A stretch of DNA of 64,000 bases, from positions 5,998,452 through 6,062,451 of the forward strand of contig CM063294.1 in assembly GCA_032173965.1 (NCBI GenBank), read 5' to 3'. Made by a program: the position numbers and the translations under genes. Positions within the stretch are counted from its first letter, which is position 1. The number at the start of each line of letters is the position of its first letter. Shown one piece after another: positions 54,901-64,000 of this stretch. The notes beneath the pieces are model-generated. The model was not told where the DNA came from, did not search any database, and saw nothing but the letters and a program-made list of their open reading frames with translations. This DNA is from Sitta carolinensis. Taxonomy: Eukaryota; Chordata; Aves; Passeriformes; Sittidae.

Positions 54901-56925
54901 CCCCAATTTCAAATTCAATGCCTGCATATACAAACTCAATTTGCTGTCCTGTTTTATTCCAATAAATGGAGTTTTACCAATGGATCTAAGCAAGAATGTC
55001 ATCAGTGTTTGAGTGATTGTTGGATATTATTTATTTGATATGAAATGAGCACTGAATGAATTGGCAAATCAATCTGCAAATTGAACAGACTTTAGACACT
55101 CCATGTCAAACTATGGCTTATTGTTATACAGCTTTCATCACTGGCTAAATGTACAAAACCTACAATGTACAAAGCATCAGAAATAATCTTGATAAAAGTA
55201 AGATTAGTAAGTAATAAGAACAAGGTGGTTGATGGAGATACTGTTGACATTTCATATTAAAGCCAGAAATTGCTATGAAATTGAGTTGAAATGTGCTATA
55301 ACAGGGAGAAAAAGACGATCATCAATAAATTTCATTTATTGGAGCACTCAGTTATTGACATTTTATAGAATTACAAATCATGATGCTGCTTTCCACAAGT
55401 TTGACTCTGAGTAAGGTCATTTAATAGCATACTAAGAAAAGGGAACCAGCTGGAAATTACACTAAGTGAAACATTTTCTCATTTAAGTTATAAAATATTC
55501 TATGCTAATTCTTCCCCTCTTCTCACAGAGATTTACCAATGTGCTTCAGGGACATGCATAACCATGTTTTTTCAGCCACACTTGTTAGAGCAGTGCACAA
55601 GGCAAGAGGGCACAGAATGCCCTGACTGGTATGAAGATGTGGGACTGAAGGGGTGAAAAGAGGCTTGGAAGGAACCATCCAGCACCCAGCTCTCTCTGCT
55701 ACTGTCTTCCCAACACCCTGCCTGCAGGAGCTCAGAATTTAAACTGCAGCCCTCTGTGAGATGCCAAGCAGAGGAACAGCTTCCATAATCAAATTTCTCA
55801 ACTACTTGATTGCTTCTGAGCCAGACACAAAGCACAGCTGACTTCATTTTTGACCATTAAAGCACCAGATAGGGTTCCTAATTGCTCATTTATTAAATAC
55901 ATCTTATGCCTGTTTCTAACAAGAGGATACCCAAGGAAATGTTGCTATCTACACAAAAGATTTCACTATTCAAACACATATTCCAAATAGCTTCCCAGCC
56001 TCTAATTTCCTTATTTGCAGCATTCTCTTGCTGAGACACTTCCAGTATCCAAATGTCACATTTCATCTTCCTTAATCTATTCTAAATAGAACCATCATAA
56101 CTTGTAATAAGTAGCTCTGAATGGCAGATTTGAGGCAAACAAAGACTCCCTTTTACCTCTTAACATTCCAACTCCTGTCAAAAACTCTTGTAAGTCAGCA
56201 CACACTGACCTGGCCTGCTAAGTCTTATGTGAAAAAAGGCTGATCACTAACATGCCCAGGCATTCCTGTTTTGGGGAGCATTATTCATGCAATTCTGAGC
56301 TAACTGGCTGATGCCCACCCATCAGCCTCTTTCCCATAGAGGATTCCCAGCCACAGCTGCAGGGTTTCATTTGAACCACACAGTTTCTCCACTGGACAAA
56401 AGTACATCAAAACCTTCACAAGTGAAGTTGACTCAGCAGCATTTACAGCATCATTGTATATTTTATTTTTATATACATACCCTGATAGGCCACTGAATCT
56501 GCACCTACCCTCATCCCAGAAATACCTGAGTAAAGGTTTCCTTGAATAAACACTATATTTGGAGCTTTTTATTTCACCTTTTTGCATGATAAATAGGTTC
56601 AGAGATAACAATTAACTCTTTCATTCTTCTTGTACAGAACACACAATCACTTATTCCCATATGCTTTCCTAGATGACTACATATAAATTTCTGCATATTT
56701 TTAAGACACATGCAGGACAAGAGTGAATTAGAACTTTTTACATTATGCTGATCATATTCACTGATGATCACATACTGAAATGTCACCCTATTTAAATAAT
56801 TTATCAAAGGATCAGTTACAAAAATTACTATTAGCCTAAAAAGGCTAACTCACCACATTGCACAAGGCAAAACCACCTTAATGTACAATAGGAAATCATC
56901 TTATTTTCTGTGCTTGAGAGAAATC

Positions 56926-56941
56926 TTTTTTTTTTTTTTTT
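56926..56941. repeat. T16 homopolymer
   Basis: Simple mononucleotide run. Confidence 0.9.
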
Positions 56942-58431
56942 AATGGCAGGTTTATTTTACAGTTCTGTATTCTACCTTATGACACAGGTAAGCAAATGAA
57001 GGGGGCAGGCAGAGCTAACTGAGCTGCTCCCCCAGCAGAGCCCATCTCCAGCAGCACAGCCAGAACAGCCACAGACTCTCCCTCCTGGTTCTACATCAGC
57101 ACCGTGCTATGCTTGGGGACATCAAATTTTGGTTTACATCTCTCCAGAAAGCTCCTGTGAATTCTAGTGGTTTGATACCATGAGAATTGGACCCTTCATT
57201 TATGACAAACTAATCACAAAAAAAGTTTTCACGTCTAAATTGTAAAGTAGTCTGCAGGAAATTAGCTGTAAAAGAGACAGGAGACTTTTGTGGCACAGCT
57301 GAAAGCTTATGAAAAATAAATTATAGAAGAAACATTTTTAATAGACATGCTTAATGTTTTTATTGGTGAGAATGCTGAAGTGGCTGCCAATTCAACTTTG
57401 CATCTAAATTGCCAAACATAATTGCTTGTATATGTGACATAATAAAAATCTACATTATACAAGTCTTAAGAACGCTAAGTAACGTAATGCTGGCTTTTAC
57501 AGCATTAAAAAGGAATAATAGACTTGTGTCCAGTTATTGTATTTAGAGAAATGGAGAAAACCCATTAGATTTCAAAGACAGACAAATTGTTAAATGGCTT
57601 TTGCCACTTTGATCTGCACAAAAGACAGAAATCATTCCTTGGGAACACTTTCAATTTCAACTTGTCTCCTTAAAATATGCTTTTGAAAGTGCACATTAAA
57701 ATAAAAGCTATTTCAAATGCTAACTCAACTAATAATTTCTACATGTTGATAATTGTATTAATCGGGTAGCAATCTGTGCATCTGATATTGCTGTGACCTC
57801 TCCAGCTGAAAGCAACTTCTAACAGGCACTCTGAAAAATTCAAGAGTCATTGACTTGAGTGCAAGAACTTTCTATTTACAAAGAAACGTGTTCAGCTGGT
57901 AAACAGGCAAAAAAGAACTCAAGATATCTGAAAGATGAAGCAAACCAACTAGAATCAATTGAGGCATAATAAGAAAACGGAGCAGAATAAACAATTTAAA
58001 TGGTTCTCCTGCTGCCACAATCAGTTCTTTCAACAAAAGCTTAACTTCTCTCCTTAAGCAGAGAAAAGTCCTTTCCAACACTTCCAGTGTAACCCCAGCA
58101 CGTCTGGGAACTTAGCAAAAGCAGAGTCTGTTTCCAAGGAGAGAGTCAGACAGGCAAAAAAACCCCAAACTGCCACATAGTATATTTGCCAAAAATACTC
58201 TGGAAAAAAATCTGGAAGGCAATGTCAGTGGTTACAGAAAATAACTAAAGGAAAAACAAATTAGAAAGTGTGAAGGTTAGGGTGGAGATTGAAGCTAATT
58301 AAATATAATCTTTACCCAGGCAAAGCCCCCTTTGATAACCACAGGACAAAGGAGGAGTAAGACACAGATGATGTCCTCACTTGTGTTCCCAACCTAGAAA
58401 TCACCATAAAGAACAGTAGGTAATAAAAGAA

Positions 58432-58445
58432 TTTTTTTTTTTTTT
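58432..58445. repeat. T14 homopolymer
   Basis: Simple mononucleotide run. Confidence 0.9.
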
Positions 58446-60252
58446 GAACTGAAAGAAAAAGCTGCTGAAGAAGCAGTCAGCAGGAAAAGGATAGCCTCAT
58501 ACTTCAAACTTAGAAAATACAGCCTTATTTAAGGATTTAATTTATATTAGCTTCTTAGAAAATAAATCCCACATGTCAGCCTTTATGTCTTCTACAGAGA
58601 ATAATCCATTCCTCATAAAAACAAATCATGTCCTCACAGCATCCAGAGCTATGACATCATTTTGAGAAGCAGTATTGTATCTGCAAGTAACTGCCACCCA
58701 ACACTCCACGTGTGCTCAGCAGTCTTGGAGGAGAAAGACAAGACCTGCAACACCTGATATCTATGAATGTGATTTAGCTAACTTGGGCAGTAAATCCAAG
58801 GAAGTTACATCAGACTGTCAGCATCAGTGCAAGAGCTGGCCTCCATCTGCACTGCCCACAACTCCTCCTCTTCTGCAATAGTAAATACATGAAGAAATCA
58901 GATATATGTTACAAAATCATGTGCTTATAAAGACAGCAGCTACTCCTAATTAAGATGAAACTAGAGAAAAAGGAGCTATTACTCCCTAAACCATTTACAC
59001 CTTCAGGAGTTCTTGCTTTTAAATCCTGATCTGCAAGCAACTTCCACCTAAAAGCAAATCTGGAGACCTAAATTTAGACAGAATTCAAGAACAGAAGCAG
59101 TATTCAGGAGCAATTTTTTTTTATTATTATAAAAAGATATAAATAGAAATTAAACATGAGAAATGCCTTCTGGACATTCAGTGTAGAGTGCAGTGACTGC
59201 ATCAGTTTATTGCTTGCTTATATATATTGCTATTATTCTTAGAAAGAACCTATCTTCACTCCCTTCTGTGCCAGCTATTATCATCAGATTTCTAACAGCT
59301 CATCTCCTCTCCTGTCTCTGGATTTGATTTCCTCCTTCCTTCAAGTGCTATCATCTTCCTACCAAAGGAGAAGGGAAAACAGAGAAAGAAATAATGCAAG
59401 GTTCAGGTTTCAAGCAGGGCTTCACAGCCTCTCAGTGGTCAAACTGGCAGGGATGCAGTTTGAAGGACTCAGACAGTGGATCAACTGTCCCTCTGTCACA
59501 GAAAAAGCCAAGGCACCTCACTCTGGGCAGAAGGGCTGAATTTGAAGCCTCTGTGGCTGTTTTTGTCTTTAAGTCCACACCTCGAATTCTATCATACTTT
59601 AAAAAACCCCAAAACCTATGACAAAACTGAAATAAGCTATGAAACTCTTTGCTATTCCCTAATGCCTAAAAATCAAACACCAAGCTTGGGCAGTGCATCC
59701 CCCTGCCCCCTCTTCCCTGGGACACTTGGCCCATCACTGTTCCCGCAACACAAAAAACATTTGCTTCCCCTAGGCAGACTCCACCAGGCAGAACTCAAAA
59801 GCCTGAGAGTTTCTCCATGCCAGCCCTTACCCAAATGTTGTCTTTTTCAGCCTCCTTTACATCCAGGAGAGGAAGTCCTGCTCTTATGTTTTACAGTTTA
59901 AATATTTGAACAAAGGTATTGTATTCTCTTAACACTCATAACTTCTATTCTCAACCTGTATCTATCACACTTTGCTCATTAATAGACCCTGGTGATTTCC
60001 ATGTCCTAGTTCTGCATAAGAGCTGAAATACTTTTGAGGAAAAGAACTTTAAAGCTGCAGAGCACAGTTAAAGCCATAAAACCTACCAATACATAATTCC
60101 TACAAACGGCAACTTTCTCAAAGTGGGACTCTAACAGTTTTATCCCTTCGAAATACTTCTTTAATACTTCTTGGCCCAAAACCTGACCAAGCTCTAGGGT
60201 TTTTTTTCCTTATACTAATTTAAATACCATCCCCTTGTCAATATGGCTCTAC

Positions 60253-60271
60253 AAAAAAAAAAAAAAAAAAA
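60253..60271. repeat. A19 homopolymer
   Basis: Run of 19 A followed by a short TAAATAAAA tract. It ends about 175 bp before the left target duplication of the solo LTR and is not part of it. Confidence 0.9.
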
Positions 60272-60446
60272 TAAATAAAAAATTTGTGTGTTATACTCCA
60301 GATGATTTCAGCACACAGCTGCAGAACAGAGCAGCAGGAAAACTGGTTCTACACATATTGGGATAAAATGTGAGAATTATATATTTAAGGAAATAATAAT
60401 GTTATTTCCCAGAACTGCTCATTTCCCTGGTTGATTTCTCAGCTGA

Positions 60447-60452
60447 CAGCAG
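60447..60452. repeat. Target-site duplication, left copy
   Basis: CAGCAG directly abuts the left LTR end and is repeated exactly at the right end. Confidence 0.8.
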
Positions 60453-60622
60453 TGTCGTCCTGCGTATCTCTGGTCAGCCTGGTGTTCGGCTTGACCGCCC
60501 ACTCGCTCTCACACGCCTTGACAGTATGGTGTGTGGGTACTTGGCTCTGCAGCACCTTAGCCCATGCTGTCACGGCTGTGGTTTCAAAGAGGGGACTCTC
60601 AGAGACATCCGGGAACATAGGT

Positions 60623-60628
60623 TTTATT
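60623..60628 (-). terminator. LTR polyadenylation signal AATAAA
   Basis: The minus strand reads CCGAATAAAACC here, downstream of the TATA-like box, as expected for the R region of an LTR. Confidence 0.75.
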
Positions 60629-60707
60629 CGGGGGTTACAGGGGAGGCCCCTGACCCCAGGCCCGGTGCCTCAGGCAAGAGAGACCCCGAACCTGGGTTAC
60701 AAGGGGG

Positions 60708-60714
60708 TTTTTAT
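60708..60714 (-). promoter_or_regulatory. LTR TATA-like box
   Basis: The minus strand reads GGATAAAAACC. It lies about 80 bp upstream of AATAAA and about 40 bp downstream of the inverted CCAAT motif, so transcription would run leftward. Confidence 0.6.
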
Positions 60715-60753
60715 CCAAAGGGAGATGGGGGTGGGGTGGATACAGATTACAAA

Positions 60754-60758
60754 CCAAT
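60754..60758 (+). promoter_or_regulatory. Inverted CCAAT box of the LTR
   Basis: CCAAT on the plus strand, ATTGG in the direction of LTR transcription, placed in U3 upstream of the TATA-like box. Confidence 0.5.
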
Positions 60759-61094
60759 AAGACAACTCAAAGTAAGTTGGGGAGGGGTCTCTGGGGGATC
60801 CATCAACCTCTGAAAGTCTTGGACTGTACTGGACCTTGAAGATGACTGATGGACCGAGGGAGGAAAGCTACAATGCTAGGGTGGACAGAAGCCTATCTCG
60901 GGGAAAACCATGGGGAAACGGTCTCTGGGCAGAGGCCGGGGTTGTCTTGGGAACTCTTATCAGGAGTCTGACCAGGTGTCTCCCAATGCAGGGGGCCCCC
61001 TTTACAGAGACTAGAAAAAACTACACTAAAATAACAATTATAACTATACTATACTTATCACTAAAACTTATCAAACAATTCCAGCATTCCCGCA

Positions 61095-61100
61095 CAGCAG
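61095..61100. repeat. Target-site duplication, right copy
   Basis: CAGCAG, identical to 60447-60452, directly after the LTR end. Confidence 0.8.
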
Positions 61101-62843
61101 GACAAGGTTCCCAGCACCTAACAGAAGAGGTTTCTCACAGGAACTATTTTATGCCATCTTTTAGATTTCCAGAACTATGCAAGCAACTTCAAATCCATCT
61201 TTGCTTTGCTCAGCAGAGACAACAGTCAGTGCCTTCTAATTAAAATCAGAGATAGTGCAAAATATCTACTTATAAATGGCACAGCACATTTGTATGCTAA
61301 TAAACCTATACTTCTACTACACTCAAAATAAAGAAGGGAGTACTGTACTGAAAGGGGGATTTCCCTCTCTTCTACTAAGAAGAATATAATGAACTTCAAA
61401 TTTTGCATGAGGATATGACATTTGCATGAGTTCTGTGTAATTAACATGTTCTAAATAAAATAAACACATGAAAAGTCGAAAGGAAAAGGATGGGGTTTAC
61501 CCTAACTCAGAGCTATGCAGTACACATGGACGTGTGCAGAGAAGAGCTGTGGCACAGCCTCCTAAAAGGTTTGATGCCATTAGGGGACAGGAAAGCAACA
61601 GCAGCCTGTTCTCCAGCAGCAGACATGGCAAGCACCCCTTCTTTCTTGTGTTAAATAACGCTCTAGAGAGTTGTAGAAGACAGACATAAAATCAAGATTT
61701 TAACTGGAACAGACAAAGAAATAATGAAAATTAACTCAGACGCTTACAAAGCAGAATTGAGCAGACAGGGAAATGAAACAGAAAGAGGAAATTCAAAATT
61801 ATCATGCACACCACCTTTGGATAACTAAGCATTTAAGTGCTATCCTGATGAACAGAAGCTTCATTAATCTTTTCTGACAAGTGACTTGCAAGAAACTAAG
61901 TTGTGGCAATATTTCTGCTACTAAAGGAAACTTCCATGAACAGCAGCGGCTGCAGCTACACTGACAAGGTAAAACACACCTAGAACACAATAAAATTGCT
62001 TTAAGGAATTGCAAACATAAATCTCTCTCCTGCAATACCATTTCCTTCCCCAGAGCTAAGCTTTGTGGGACATGCCATCGAAAGGAGCACTGCTGCAGTG
62101 CCACTGACCCCAGCAGAGCTGCTGTGAGCGCAGCTGCATCACGTGTGCCCCTCCACTGGGGTCTGTTTGTCCTTTTAAGAAGGTATCCTCCTCCCTCAGA
62201 ACTCAGGTGCTGGTCCAAAGTCACAAAAGAGTTTTCAATTATGTCCAATTTGTGTTCTGAAGTGGTTTTCTATCTTGGCACTTTGTCTTCCCTAGGGGAG
62301 CACCTCTAAGCTGGGGCTGTGAGAGCAGCAGGGAAAAGCCTGAGGACACCTTGCAGCAGCTGGAGGGAGGAGACGCTGCCTCTTCATCTTCCTCCTCCAC
62401 CTCCAGAAATCACATCAGATGGTTTTAAGGCCAAACCTTCAGCCTGCACTGAAAGCCTGGGCTTCTCCTTAAACTTGTCACCAGTGCAAAGGAGGAAAGG
62501 GTAGAATGGAAAGAGATAAGGTGGCTGGAACCACAAGGCCAAAAATAGTTTCATATTCCCTCTTTTCCTATGACAAAGGAACAATCTGACCGTAAAATTC
62601 TGGAAAAAAACAAGTTAGCTCCATAGCTGAGTCATTAAAAGGTGCCTCATATTTAATCCTACATGAGAGGTAAAGTTCTTCTGGACAAACCACTCTGCTC
62701 GTGCCATAAACAAAAGCAGGAACTGGCCTCTCTCCCATGCAATAGGGGGATGAAAAAGATTTCTTTCATGGGAATGCACACAATTTGATCACAGCGACAG
62801 TGATTTGTACAAAAGCTTATCTGCTTCCTTGTTTGTTCCATTT

Positions 62844-62863
62844 CAAGAAAGCTGGCTTTCTTG
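62844..62863. repeat. Short inverted repeat, 9-bp arms
   Basis: CAAGAAAGC and GCTTTCTTG are perfect inverted arms around TG. A second pair of 7-bp arms, AGCTGGC and GCCAGCT, overlaps it. Confidence 0.75.
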
Positions 62864-63629
62864 CCTTGGAGCCAGCTCCTTGCTATCAGAGGTACAGGGA
62901 TCTGGAGGACAGAGCAGAGCCCAGCCCAGAGGCAAGGGAAGGCAAGATGTTATCAGAAATGGGCCCTTTTTCACAGTTTTGAAACACCTGGGACCTGTAC
63001 AGATGTGAGTTCTCATTTTTATTGCTGCAGTCAGAGTATTCCCTTATGAGAAGGCTTCTGAGCTTCAAGCCACCTCTTGGTTTCATTAAATGGACCTTCC
63101 CTCAGTGTGCACCTCAGAGAAGATAAATTTGATATCCACAGTCCCAAGTGAGGTGACAGGAGTTTCTGTTCTGGAAAGGAGGTGCTCTGTAAATCCTATT
63201 TTGGGTCACTCCTCTGGTAACTAGTAACCCTGAATAATTCCTGTCCCTTTCTCCCTAACGACCCCTAAAAGCAGAAACAAGGGACAGATCTCCTGCAGTA
63301 GCCATCACCTAGTGCTCTCATTCCTTAAAAACCAAATCAATTTTTGTTTCTCCACATCAAGCTTCTTTTTAGGAAAAAAATCCTGCATCTCAAAGAACCA
63401 CACCTAAAACAGTTTGTCCCTCAAATTATAAGAGAGTGTTTTATATTAGAGTTTCAAATGCAGTAACAATTTGAACTCTATATCCCACAGATCTTATACA
63501 TCAGGTCAAAACAGGAACAACCTGGAGAGCAGGAGGATCTGAGTTCCTTATATTTGGCATAAATCCCAATACTGAGTGTTTTTGCAGACAACGGGGAAAG
63601 GGGGATGGTACAAGAAGAATCAGTTTAGA

Positions 63630-63642
63630 TTTTTTTTTTTTT
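63630..63642. repeat. T13 homopolymer
   Basis: Simple mononucleotide run. Confidence 0.85.
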
Positions 63643-63828
63643 AATGAAATCAAAAGACAATAAACCTTCAAATTGAGACACAGTGTTACAACATGGCCCA
63701 CAGGGAGAGGAACCAAGAGCTGCAGGCACCCATCCATTGCTACTGTCTTATGCCCTGACCATTTCAACTGCATCAGAAATGCAGTCTAACTGCACACAAA
63801 TATCAGGACAGTGCCCATCTCAAGGGAG

Positions 63829-63845
63829 AAAAAAAAAAAAAAAAA
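63829..63845. repeat. A17 homopolymer
   Basis: Simple mononucleotide run. Confidence 0.9.
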
Positions 63846-64000
63846 TCAACCTGTTAATACACACAAAGTGCTTGAACAAAAGATAGGTTTTCCTCCTTAT
63901 AAGTATAGATTTTTACTTTGTAAAAAGCGAGGTCAGAATTGTGGGTGTTGCTTTAAAAGGAAAAGAATCTAATTGGAACATAACATACTTTTCATTGAAT

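Larger units (their letters stand above)
51972..60446. other. AT-rich noncoding stretch
   Basis: No gene recognised. Simple repeats are T16 at 56926-56941, T14 at 58432-58445 and A19 at 60253-60271. The 141-codon frame at 59476-59901 and the 103-codon frame at 56300-56611 show no domain. Confidence 0.6.
60453..61094 (-). mobile_element. Solo LTR of an endogenous retrovirus (ERVK-like by its 6-bp duplication)
   Basis: This 642-bp island is GC- and CpG-richer (about 16 CpG by hand count) than anything around it. Read on the minus strand it begins TGCGGGAATG and ends GGACGACA, so it has TG...CA ends. Exact CAGCAG hexamers lie outside both ends. Minus-strand landmarks come in LTR order: a long U3, an inverted CCAAT box (60754-60758), a TATA-like ATAAAAA (60708-60714), an AATAAA signal about 80 bases further on (60623-60628), then roughly 150 bp of U5. 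No gag, pol or env sequence and no second LTR lie next to it, so it is a solo LTR left by recombination between LTRs. A 6-bp duplication is typical of betaretrovirus-like ERVs in birds. Open frames inside it are incidental. The subfamily is not assigned. Confidence 0.87.
61101..64000. other. Noncoding stretch right of the LTR
   Basis: No gene recognised. It holds a 148-codon minus-strand frame (61802-62248) without a domain, a 20-bp hairpin at 62844-62863, T13 at 63630-63642 and A17 at 63829-63845. No retroviral internal sequence follows the LTR. Confidence 0.55.

Noticed and set aside
60431..61243. Open frames of 109, 95 and 135 codons in and around the LTR
   Set aside because: They run antisense through a solo LTR, which does not encode protein. 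No retroviral protein motif is present.
61802..62248. 148-codon minus-strand open frame as a gene
   Set aside because: The translation has cysteine- and leucine-rich stretches but no recognisable family. It fits a chance frame in mixed-composition DNA.
1..64000. Bacterial operon, CRISPR array, tRNA or rRNA genes
   Set aside because: There are no regularly spaced repeats, no tRNA box A/B or cloverleaf pattern and no rRNA sequence seen. The sequence character is vertebrate nuclear DNA.

Overview
The window reads as noncoding, AT-rich vertebrate nuclear DNA, most likely from a bird and possibly a songbird. The basis is one 5'-truncated CR1 LINE with the typical avian CR1 3' end, one solo LTR of betaretrovirus-like (ERVK-like) form with a 6-bp target duplication, general CpG depletion, many A/T homopolymer runs, low repeat density, and weak relics of old sauropsid interspersed repeats. 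There is no bacterial-style gene organisation. I found no protein-coding gene, rRNA, tRNA or CRISPR array that I can support. The longest open frames are 193, 148, 144, 141, 138 and 137 codons. They sit in locally GC-richer patches, often with an equally open frame on the other strand, and show no recognisable domain, so I treat them as chance.

Layout. 1-15 kb is AT-rich unique sequence with homopolymers and one notable object, a 46-bp near-perfect palindrome (2110-2155) flanked flush by 6-bp direct repeats. 14.5-15.3 kb holds two short relics resembling old reptile/bird repeats. 15.3-33.5 kb is again mostly unique. It includes a CpG-retaining stretch (27046-27511) and two copies of a 75-bp block in inverted orientation (25671-25745 and 32654-32728; 72 of 75 positions agree). 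33557-34138 is a CR1 fragment on the minus strand. 34.1-60.4 kb is unique sequence with a 21-bp palindrome, a GC-richer patch at 35.28-36.03 kb, a G-rich GGTT tract near 51.95 kb and scattered homopolymers. 60447-61100 is the solo LTR in minus orientation with its target-site duplication. The remaining 3 kb is unique sequence.

No genes work together here. The only recognisable transcription signals belong to the LTR: an inverted CCAAT box, a TATA-like box and an AATAAA signal, all reading leftward. The window could be a gene desert or the inside of a very large intron, and the sequence alone does not decide which. I see no evidence for a previously undescribed biological system. The best leads are the palindrome with flush direct repeats, the unexplained 75-bp inverted pair and the CpG-retaining stretch.
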